Assembly (NCBI RefSeq): GCF_000485595.1
Contig: NW_014577063.1
Coordinates: forward strand, 914,557-939,130
Source: Priapulus caudatus
Lineage: Eukaryota > Priapulida > Priapulimorpha > Priapulimorphida > Priapulidae
DNA length: 24,574 nt
Direction: 5' to 3'
The notes beneath the pieces are model-generated. The model searched no databases. It saw only the letters and a list, made by a program, of their open reading frames with translations, and was not told where the DNA came from. Below, in pieces: positions 11,618 through 19,150 of the stretch. The stretch's first letter is position 1, and each line of letters opens with the position of its first letter. Position numbers and translations under genes: made by a program.

Positions 11618-11782
11618 TTCTCTTTTTCTCCCTTTCTCTCTCTCTCTCTCTCTCTCTGCTCTCTGTGGTCTTTCTCTGTTCCTCTCTCTGCGTGGTGTTG
11701 GTGGTTTGTGTGCGTGTGTGTTGTGTTTGTTGTGCGTGCGTGCGTGCGGCGCCGTGTGGTGTGCGTTGTGTGTGAGCGAAGT
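11618..11782. repeat. Compound CT/GT/GC microsatellite, copy 2
   Basis: This is the counterpart of the block at 8204. The CT run is shorter and the GT part is interrupted by extra G and T bases. Confidence 0.93.
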
Positions 11783-12134
11783 GAGAGAATAAAGAGAAAA
11801 AAGACGAACGAACGAGTGTTTATCGCCGCTTTTTTCATGTTTACCGTATTGCAAAATTGATTGAACACATCACGTAGACGCCCGAGGTAATCCTCCTTTC
11901 TGAAAAGTTTCTGTATGAGATTTTTTTCGCCGAAAATGTTCTTTTATTCAGATTTCAAAATCAAATTTTAGTGGTAACACTAAGCGTAGAGCCCATTATC
12001 GTAGGTCATGCAATTTACACGGAGTTTGGCCATTCGTTGGGGATTAATGAAATTCCACCTTTCACACATCCACCGCGTAATTAAAAAATTCTTGTTTTTT
12101 CTAGGTAACCTTGAAACAGTGGGATGAACGTGAT

Positions 12135-12243
12135 ACGTATGATCACGTATGATCACGTATGATCACGTATGATCACGTATGATCACGTATGATCACGTAT
12201 GATTACGTATGATCACGTATGATCACGTATGACACGTATGATC
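12135..12243 (+). repeat. 10-bp satellite ACGTATGATC, 11 units
   Basis: Eleven decamers, one with ATT for ATC and one shortened to nine bases. Degenerate continuations (TACGTATGACCACGTACGTATGATCACG) run to about 12305. The period is close to one turn of B-DNA, so any factor bound to the unit would be phased on one face of the helix. Confidence 0.95.
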
Positions 12244-12496
12244 GAGATCCAGATCACACAGTACTATGACCATGTACGTATGACCACGTACGTATGATCA
12301 CGTACGTGCACCAAATGCTAGATCAATATTTTATTTATCACATAGACCTATTATAATTCGCGTGAATAAGAATACGTTCTGACGGATAATATTTTACCGC
12401 CGGAAATTGCGCATTGCAGCGTTTGCGACTCACTACGTACGCGCCACACCGACGCGTGCGGGATTCCGAGCGCAGGCATGTTGTTTACGCTAATTA

Positions 12497-12506
12497 NNNN
12501 NNNNNN
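12497..12506. other. Assembly gap of 10 N
   Basis: Ten undetermined bases. The true size is unknown, and continuity of any frame across it cannot be assumed. Confidence 1.
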
Positions 12507-12521
12507 AAAATAAAATTAGCG

Positions 12522-13169
12522 ATGGCCAAATATTTTGTAAAAGGACGTAATTTAATCGCAGTGAAAGATGATTGTAAGCACCATCATAACATATTTGCAT
12601 GTTTAATTAAAGAAGTCAATTTTGGCAATCGGTTACCCTACATCGACTACGTGGGGGGGGCCACAATAGGCACAAAGCATCCAAGCATAACGCGCAACAG
12701 CAAGGCGAGCAGGCTGAGCAGCAGGCAGCACAGGAAACGCTACTACCGGGGAGCGGGGCGCCGCAACGCACCAACAGACCACCAAACCGAGGATCGCGAA
12801 CCGACCGGGAAAACAGCAACCACCGAACGGACGCGGGGGGACCGGGACCGACCACAGCGCGACTCGACACCCGAGGGACCGGGGTGCACGCAACAAGCAA
12901 ACAACACAACAACAAACAACAGACAGACGAACAGACAACAGATCAACGGGGCGGTGGGACAACACACAACAACACACAGGCCGGGGGAGCCACCGCTATG
13001 GCGCACAATAAGCGGAACAAAAAGCAAGCAACAACAACAAGCATCGTTTCTTAAATCGTTAACTCAAAGTCGCCCTGAGGCGAAGTTGAAAAAGAATTTG
13101 CCGGACAGCAAGGAAAAGAACCGTCAGGTGGGCGGGTTCTGTTTAAGCAGAGGCACCCGTTGCCGCTAA
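12522..13169 (+). CDS. Hypothetical T-poor open frame, 215 codons
   Basis: The frame opens at ATG 12522 in a good context (GCGATGG) and closes with TAA at 13167-13169. The first 50 or so residues look ordinary (AKYFVKGRNL, IKEVNFGNRLPYIDY). From about 12655 the plus strand is almost free of T, and the product becomes Arg/Gln/Asn/Thr-rich and strongly basic with no recognisable domain. AATAAA signals follow at 13268-13277, about 100 bases after the stop. A basic low-complexity product with low-T codons would fit a retrotransposon gag/ORF1 or a transcribed leader, but no zinc knuckle, protease or reverse transcriptase is present. The N gap lies just upstream, so the true start may be lost. T depletion by itself also lengthens open frames. 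Confidence 0.3.
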   Translation: MAKYFVKGRNLIAVKDDCKHHHNIFACLIKEVNFGNRLPYIDYVGGATIGTKHPSITRNSKASRLSSRQHRKRYYRGAGRRNAPTDHQTEDREPTGKTATTERTRGDRDRPQRDSTPEGPGCTQQANNTTTNNRQTNRQQINGAVGQHTTTHRPGEPPLWRTISGTKSKQQQQASFLKSLTQSRPEAKLKKNLPDSKEKNRQVGGFCLSRGTRCR

Positions 13170-13489
13170 ACAAAGTCCGCTAAAAACAGTCCGTTAAAAA
13201 AGACAAAAAACGTCCCCCTTCTCCGCACGCACGACAGCTACAAATAGGCGCAAACTCTTCCGGCGAAAATAAATAAATTAACTTTTCATCATTAAAATTC
13301 AACAAACTTCGGTCCCGATCGACTAGGTGACGCATGATTCGGGAGCGGATGCGTGCGGCGTGCGGCGGAGGCCACCCACGGGCCTACCTCGACCCGAACT
13401 CAAATTTGTTCAAACCTGTTAGTTTTATTCGTTATTTATGCCCGATCAGTCGATGCCTAGATTTTGTCGATGGTTCGTATTTCTGCTAG
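13170..13489. other. Non-repetitive spacer with AATAAA signals
   Basis: It contains overlapping AATAAA hexamers at 13268-13277 that could end a transcript of the T-poor frame. The rest is CpG-containing unique sequence with no gene visible. Confidence 0.4.
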
Positions 13490-13886
13490 CGAGAGAGAGA
13501 GAGAGAAGAGTAGAGCGCGAGATTGGAAAGAGAGCCCGAGCGCGCAAGGAGAGAAGGGGTGAGAACGAGGAGACGAGTATCGCGCGCCGCGAAAAAGAAT
13601 GATAGATTGAGAGAGATAGCGTGCAAAAGAAACTAAGGGAGAGAGCGAATAGAGAGAGAGAGAGAGAAAGGGAGAGAGGAGTGAGAGAAGAAAGAGAGAG
13701 AGATAATGAGAGAGGCGAGGAGAGAGGGGGAAAGATAGCGAAGAAGAGAGAAAAAAAAAAGAGAGAAGAGAGAGAAAGAAAAGCGAGAGAGAGAGAGAGA
13801 GAGGAAAGGAAGAAGGAAGAAGAGAGAGAGAGAAATTGCAGAGCGAAGAGAGAGAGAGAAGAGAGAGAGAAGCGAGAGAGAGAGAA
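13490..13886. repeat. Polypurine (GA)n tract
   Basis: About 400 bp of GA/GGA/GAAA with only sparse pyrimidines on the plus strand. The Arg/Glu-rich and Ser/Leu-rich frames in it are artefacts. Confidence 0.95.
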
Positions 13887-14054
13887 TGCCTATGCATAAA
13901 CTCACAGCGCGCGGTAGATTGAACGGCTCGTGCCTGCGCCTCCGCGCGCCGCGCGCCCCAGGGGAAAATAATTATTACTAATGTATCGCTGCTATAGCAA
14001 CGCGGCGCGCTGGGCGTGCCGAAGCAAGAGCGCCGTAGATATGGCTGCGCGCGC
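13887..14054. promoter_or_regulatory. CpG-rich spacer with RFX X-box consensus, candidate promoter
   Basis: This is a 170-bp island of GC-rich unique DNA (GCGCGCCGCGCGCCCC, CGCGGCGCGCTGGGCG) between a purine tract and a pyrimidine tract. GCTGCTATAGCAAC at 13988-14001 matches the RFX X-box consensus RYYNYY-N(1-3)-RRNRAC at every position and is nearly palindromic. RFX factors drive ciliary genes in animals. No first exon is apparent on either side, so a promoter role is inference. Confidence 0.35.
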
Positions 14055-14090
14055 AGTGTGTGTGTGTGTGTGTGTGTCTGTCTGTCTCTC

Positions 14091-14157
<67 letters not shown>

Positions 14158-14830
14158 TCTCTCTGCTCTCGTCGTTCCTCAATCTCTCTCTGCTCTCTCG
14201 GTCTCTCTCTCTCTCTCTCCCTGCCATGCCGCTCTCATTTCTCTTTCCTTATCGTCCGCTCTCTCTCCGCTCATTTCTCTCTGCTCTCTCTCGGTCCCCC
14301 CCCCTCACGCTCCTCGCTGCGCTTTCTCTGTCTCTCTATTCTCAACTCTCTTCTTCACTCTCTTGCTCTCAAACTCTCTTTCTCTCGCGTCGTCATTTCT
14401 CTCACTCTTTTCTCTCATCTCTCTCTCTCTTCTCGTCTCATCTCATCTCTCTCTCTCTCTCTCTATCACTCACGTCTCTTTTTCTCTCTCATCTCTCTCT
14501 CTCACTGGTCTCTTTCCTCTCTCTCCTCTCGTCTCTCTCTCTGCTCTCTCTTCTCTCAATCTCTCTCGTCCTCTCATCTCATCTCTCTCTCTCCTCGGCT
14601 CAGTCTCTTCCTCCCCCCTCCTCGTCTCGTCTCTCTCGTCCCTCATCTTCTCGTCTCCTTCTCTCCTCTCTCCTCTCTCTCTCTCTCCTCTCCTTTCTCC
14701 CGTCGTTTTAATCCTCTCCCTCTTCTCTCCCTCTCCCTCTCTCTCCTCTCTCTCTGCTCTCTCTCTATCTATCTCTTTCTCTCTCGCGCTCGCTCGCTCG
14801 CTCTCTCTGCCTCTCGCCTTCTCGCTGTTC
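14055..14830. repeat. (GT)n then long polypyrimidine (CT)n tract
   Basis: A (GT)n run (14055-14088) is followed by about 740 bp of nearly pure pyrimidine with CTCT, CTCTT and occasional CG or CAT interruptions. Ser/Leu-rich frames of up to 286 codons in all three plus frames come from the repeat. The tract is complementary in type to the purine tract at 13490. Confidence 0.96.
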
Positions 14831-15135
14831 TGTTCAATTAATGAAATGTCAGAACTGGATGCGTGGCGAATGACCGCCCAGCGAGAGCAATAAACCGTTA
14901 TGGGCGTCTGGCCAGTACGTCAGCGCCTCGCACAAGCCACCGCTAGAACACCGCCTGTTCAAATCACGCCAACACTCTCACCACCGCCCCCTCGCGCCGC
15001 TCCTCCTCCTCCTCCTCCTCCTCTCCCTCTCTCTGTCTCCCTCTGTGTGTTAGTCGCTAGTTCGTTATTATGCTGGGTACGATGGTTGGCTGTCACTGCG
15101 TCACATCGCGTATATGCAGCGCAGACGTTAGCAAC
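14831..15135. other. Short unique island with (CTC)n
   Basis: GC-rich unique sequence carries a (CTC)n/(CCT)n run at about 14999-15045. No gene is supported. Confidence 0.5.
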
Positions 15136-15252
15136 GAGAGAGAGAGAGGGAGGGAGAGGGAGAGGGAGGGAGGAGGGAGAGGGCGAGGGGGGGAGAGATG
15201 AGAGACATAGAGGAAGAGAGAGAGCGCGAGAGGCATAGATGAAAGAGATAAC

Positions 15253-15309
<57 letters not shown>

Positions 15310-15320
15310 CGAGAGAGGGG
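15136..15320. repeat. Polypurine GA/GGGA tract
   Basis: Purine-rich GA and GGGA units, ending in a near-perfect (GA)n run at about 15262-15306. Confidence 0.95.
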
Positions 15321-15369
15321 GGCAAAAAGAGAGCTTCATGTTTGTTGTTGTTAAAACCTGAATCCATAA

Positions 15370-15414
15370 CTATATATATATACATATATATATATATACT
15401 ATATTATATTATAG

Positions 15415-15443
<29 letters not shown>
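15370..15443. repeat. (TA)n tract
   Basis: TA repeats with a central CTATATTATATTATAG palindrome. Confidence 0.93.
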
Positions 15444-15446
<3 letters not shown>

Positions 15447-16734
15447 GATACATGTCCGAGGCTAGCGCTGCGTACGTTTTGTAACGGTGTTTCTAATTAA
15501 AGATCTTATATCTTCGGCTGATGATTTTCGTAATTGCCGTGATTGCATTTGAAGATCGTGATGTACCATAACGACCGCTAAAAGCAGTGTTTGCCAGTTT
15601 AGTCATTCCAAATCGGTTACACCGGATTCTTAATGACATGCGATATAGTAAGGGTCGCAGTGTGGGGGAAGCTGTCGAGACGGGGAGGGTTGTGGGAAAA
15701 GTGTAGTGGCGCATCGTATGTTGGACACGGAAAGGCTGTTTCATGGCCGTCTGATGCCCAAAATAATGAATTATCCTTCTATTTTCTATACCCGCATGTA
15801 GTGCGGAGACAGTACAGCTGATTATCTTCTACTGCGGCTACGACGCCGATGATCACGATGCGGGTCAACTTCGGTCTGTGAACAAGTGTAGGAACCTACA
15901 TGCTCACCGTGACCGCGCGTGGCCATCGGGTGACTGCCGGGCAGACGCCGAAGCGCAATACGAGAGAGAGAGAGAGCGAAAAGGACATCTACTAGGCAGA
16001 CGTATGGGCGAACAGAGAAAAGCCCGCGAATACGCCGTGGTCGCGATTCCGCGAGTTTCCCGTTAGAATGTCACAAGATGGCGGACAATAAGAGGCGGAA
16101 ACGTTATCTACGCGCGAGTGTTTATTAGTTGCTGTTACTAGCGACGAGGATTAAAGATGACGGCCGCGGAATTTTAATTTTGTGCTGTGCGTGTGGCGTG
16201 TGCGTGGCGTACGTGCGTGCAGTGCGTGGTACGTACTCTAGTCACACACTATATTAGTACGAAGATACTGCAGCGCGCTTCAGATCTTGCCACTGCGTGT
16301 TGTGATAGGCTATAGACACGCCCATCTAGCATAATTACGCCGCGGAGAATGGTGCGCTTGTTTTCGGATCGTTTGTTGTTTTGAATGTTTAACTGAAACG
16401 TTGAACAGTAAAATCACGAAAGTTTTTTTCATTACTCTATTGAGTTTAGGCAACTGTGCGGGTGCCGTGGTACTTTAACGTGATTATATATAAGGAAAAA
16501 CATAACGAATGAAGTGTAATTGTGTGGCATTTCTGTGAACTTTTTGGAGTCTGCCATTGACTGATACAGATAGATTTTAGCTTAAACTGTGAAAAAGCGC
16601 TTGTATAATCGCAGTATGTATATTACACCTGTACTATGTCGATTACATGTACGATATTGTAATGATGTTCATGAACATCGCAACGCGCGCAAGCGATGTG
16701 TGGCGTGGCGTGTAATTATTATATACGTATATAA

Positions 16735-16735
<1 letters not shown>
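15444..16735. other. CpG-rich unique DNA, possible gene 5' region
   Basis: No gene can be assigned. A 17-codon frame including the stop, at 16078-16128, starts in the context CACAAGATGGCGGAC. That is both an excellent translation start and a YY1-type AAGATGGCG element, which is typical of gene starts. It reads MADNKRRKRYLRASVY and then stops, with no clear donor before the stop. An 83-codon minus frame at 15493-15744 has no recognisable domain. Confidence 0.35.
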
Positions 16736-16770
<35 letters not shown>

Positions 16771-16789
16771 TCGGCGTGTGCGTGTGTGG

Positions 16790-16835
<46 letters not shown>

Positions 16836-16860
16836 TGTTGTGTGTGTGTGTGTGTATGTG
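16736..16860. repeat. (TA)n followed by (GT)n microsatellite
   Basis: A TA run at 16736-16767, then a GT run at 16775-16860 with a few interruptions. Confidence 0.95.
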
Positions 16861-17229
16861 AATATAGCATGTGAATGATTATATTAAAATGTCAATATTG
16901 ATCTGAACAGAACCCCCGCTTGTCGTCTCTATTCTCTGCTGCTTCGTTTTCTCTGGTCGCGGTGTTTTCTCTTGCAGCCCTGCCGTCTCTGCTGCCTGAG
17001 CGTCTGACGTTCGGCGACAAAAGCCGCGTAATTTTCACTTAGACGGCCTGACATCAATGGCTGCTGCTCCCGCCACGTAAAAAGATCGCAAAATCATTTC
17101 GGCCGACGCCGCGTTCGATTCATTACCGCGAACAAACATTTGCACTCGCTAACAAAGAACGTATCCCTCGCGCATCACCGCGCCTGGCTGCATTCTGGGA
17201 GAAACACAAAACCTCTCCGCGAAATTGCG

Positions 17230-17480
17230 CGCGCGCACACATATACGCAACAACACACATCACGCACACATATGCGCGCGCGCACACACGCACACACACA
17301 TGCCACCACACACACACACACACACACACACACACCACACACACAACACACGCAGCACACACACACACACACGAGGCACACACATCACACACGCACACGC
17401 ACACACATACACACATAAACACACGCGCACGCACACACGCACGCGCGCACCGCCCCCCACCCACACCCACACGCCCCCTC
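17230..17480. repeat. (AC)n compound microsatellite
   Basis: AC repeats mixed with GCGC, ACGC and CCCC units. His/Thr-rich plus-strand frames and Cys/Val-rich minus-strand frames arise from it. Confidence 0.95.
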
Positions 17481-17529
17481 AACCCCACACACAGTCGATT
17501 AGACTACGGCTATACGACCAAATGGTGAA

Positions 17530-17568
17530 AATGACCAAATGACCAAATGACCGAATGATCGAATGCTG
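17530..17568 (+). repeat. 8-bp minisatellite ATGACCAA, about 5 units
   Basis: Tandem octamers ATGACCAA, ATGACCAA, ATGACCGA, ATGATCGA and a final partial unit, with drift increasing to the right. Confidence 0.85.
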
Positions 17569-17646
17569 GAAACAGACGAACGGCGAACGGCGCGCAGCAG
17601 AGAGAGCGATACGTAATTTCTCCCCGAAGCGTCGTGACGCCGGCGC

Positions 17647-17650
<4 letters not shown>

Positions 17651-17698
<48 letters not shown>
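17651..17698. repeat. (CT)n microsatellite upstream of exon
   Basis: About 24 CT units (48 bp) end just before the TA run that acts as the candidate TATA element. In insects, GA/CT repeats are GAGA-factor type sites near promoters. That role here is inference. Confidence 0.95.
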
Positions 17699-17699
<1 letters not shown>

Positions 17700-17701
<2 letters not shown>

Positions 17702-17738
17702 ATATATATATATATATATGCTTGAGATCGTCAGTCGC
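17700..17738 (+). promoter_or_regulatory. Candidate core promoter (TATA run plus Inr)
   Basis: A TA run (about 17700-17719) precedes TCAGTC at 17731-17736. TCAGTC matches the arthropod initiator consensus TCAKTY exactly. With the A at 17733 as +1, the TA run covers roughly -33 to -14, which includes the normal TATA position. No downstream promoter element is apparent at +28. The leader from here to the ATG contains no other ATG. Confidence 0.5.
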
Positions 17739-17820
17739 TGGCACACGTTACACTCTAGCTGCACGCGCAAGAGCTGTGTATACCTGCTTCTCATCGTTGT
17801 TGTCGCCAGTAGCAGCAACG

Positions 17821-17902
17821 ATGCTCAAAGCAGTGCTGCTGGGTGTGCTCGCGTGCGTGCAGGCGGCTATCGCAACCAACGTAGATGAAGCAGGCACCAA
17901 AG
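17821..17902 (+). CDS. First coding exon of a secreted protein (signal peptide), partial
   Basis: The ATG at 17821 sits in a good context (AGCAACGATGC) and is the first ATG after the candidate initiator, giving an 88-nt leader. It encodes 27 residues: a Lys at position 3, a hydrophobic core AVLLGVLACV, and an A-x-A cleavage site (AIA, residues 16-18) expected to release a mature end beginning TNVDEAG. The exon ends AAAG|GTAGGT, a near-ideal donor, in phase 1. Phase-1 introns just after a signal peptide are common in secreted animal proteins. Without splicing the frame stops at 17929-17931. The mature protein is not identifiable from nine residues. The remaining exons are either at the candidate acceptor 18764 or outside the window. 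Confidence 0.55.
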
Positions 17903-18186
17903 GTAGGTTCGACATGAAGGGGGTTTGCTAAACGGGCTCGGCTGAGACAAATTGTCTTCGATAGTTGGCGTGCGTGTGTTATATAATTCTGTATGAGAAG
18001 TAAAAGACATTCGCGGTGACCCGTATCATTTACATGCACTTGTTGCTAATAATGCGTGTAGTAACATACTGGGTAAACGTGAGTTGTGTGGCCATTTGTA
18101 TATTGTATCGCATGCAATTACGTAACAGGCCATTTTACGCGTTTGTTATATATATACTAGCTCTGATATGGAAACGTATATTGTTT

Positions 18187-18345
18187 CCCGTAAACGTTAC
18201 CGTATACGTCTTTATGCATATAACCGCAATACAACAGGGGTTAAAATTGACAAATTTGTCATTAAGTGCTACCGTATACGTTTCTGTGCATAAAACTGCA
18301 ATACAACAGGGATTAATATTAAAAAATGTGTCATTATTAACCACT
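18187..18345 (+). repeat. Two-copy 72-bp tandem duplication
   Basis: ACCGTATACGT..GCAATACAACAGGG..TGTCATTA occurs at about 18199 and again at 18271, with roughly 80 percent identity by eye. Because 72 is a multiple of three, a 110-codon frame (18016-18348) stays open through both units, but it lacks any recognisable domain. The duplication falls in the candidate first intron. Confidence 0.8.
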
Positions 18346-18764
18346 TGAATACAACACTACATCCCACAAAGACGTGGAGCAGGCTTCGCCAGTTGGCAAT
18401 ACATTACGTCAATCGTGTCCTAGGAAATTATCGTTTACTGCCAGTTTGCTTCCCAGGTTACTATTAGCTAAACACTTATTAATTATTCGTTATACACGTG
18501 TTCTCTCATAATTTGTTTGCTAACAGGCAAGTGTAGTTATAGCTTTGCAGGCAGGTTAATGGGGCAGATAAAGGCCGAGAAAACGTGGAACGGCAGAGAG
18601 GAGCTTTCATTAGCGTAATGAGGTGTGATTAGTTCTCACACCAGCCTACACTGCACCTGCGCCCATCTGCCGTTCTGCCTTTATAATCATGCTCCTCCTC
18701 CACTACCCTCCTCTAATTACTCTAGTCCTTCCTCATTTTCCTTCATCTGTCTTTCTTCTCTTAG

Positions 18765-18904
18765 ACATCCGCTTTCCTCTCAGACCAACCGTACTTACTA
18801 CATTTGTTTTTCCATTATCCCTCCCAAATCTGATCCACCTGCAACCACACTTGATCTCATCTATCTATAATAATCTTAGAACATCATATAATATTATAAA
18901 TTGA
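18765..18904 (+). CDS. Candidate second exon, speculative
   Basis: A long pyrimidine tract ending CTTTCTTCTCTTAG gives a strong acceptor at 18764. Joining it to the phase-1 donor at 17902 restores an open frame of 46 further codons ending in TGA. The result would be a secreted product of about 74 residues with no cysteines in the second part. The sequence is pyrimidine-rich, so the open frame may be chance, and no clear polyadenylation signal follows. The frame match alone has about a one-in-three chance probability. Confidence 0.2.
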
Positions 18905-18916
18905 TCTTCCTTCTTA

Positions 18917-19150
18917 AGCTGGGGTTACACTACCGACTTTATGCCGTCAAATTGGCGATTTAGCCCAATTTCGCAATTCGGCAACAGAGAGTTAGAGTAG
19001 TTAGCACTAGTATAGTTAGAACTAGTTGCTACTAACCAGTTGCTCGCGCGACTTTTACGTTTACACTGCCGATTGTCGGATTGTATAATTGCGAAGTTGG
19101 TCCAATTCGCCAATTTGTCTGCGTTTAAAGTCGGTAGTGTAAGCCCAGCT
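18917..19150. mobile_element. 234-bp MITE, PIF/Harbinger-like, TTA target duplication
   Basis: The two ends match as inverted repeats AGCTGGG(G/C)TTACACTACC and onwards: 25 bp with one mismatch, then imperfect pairing to about 70 bp (AATTGGCGA and TTCGCAATT in both arms). TTA is present directly outside both ends (18914-18916 and 19151-19153). PIF/Harbinger elements duplicate a 3-bp TWA target, so TTA fits. There is no coding capacity. A minus-strand frame across it (18925-19287) is incidental. Confidence 0.85.

Larger units (their letters stand above)
8729..12247. repeat. 3.4 kb tandem duplication, copy 2
   Basis: This is the second copy, in the same orientation as the one at 5321, with a longer terminal satellite. 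Scattered indels break frames differently in the two copies. For example, a 112-codon frame at 9065-9403 has no intact counterpart in copy 1, which argues that it is not a conserved gene. Confidence 0.95.

Noticed and set aside
12135-12243. Regularly spaced repeats resembling a CRISPR array
   Set aside because: The 10-bp units are directly adjacent with no spacers, and the DNA is clearly eukaryotic.
12414-12521. Upstream part of the T-poor frame across the N gap
   Set aside because: Continuity through undetermined bases cannot be assumed, so only the part from ATG 12522 is listed.
12616-13027. Three minus-strand Cys/Val/Pro-rich frames of 94-114 codons
   Set aside because: They are by-products of the T-poor plus strand, which has few stop codons in the antisense frames. 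No domain is seen.
13457-14893. Open frames of up to 286 codons, Ser/Leu-rich or Arg/Glu-rich
   Set aside because: They lie in GA/CT tracts, are open in several frames at once, and have repeat-driven composition.
15493-15744. 83-codon minus frame starting with ATG
   Set aside because: No domain, no promoter or splice context, and other frames of the same stretch are partly open as well. It is possibly old coding DNA but cannot be supported.
17123-17542. Cys/Val-rich and His/Thr-rich frames on both strands
   Set aside because: They are products of the (AC)n microsatellite.
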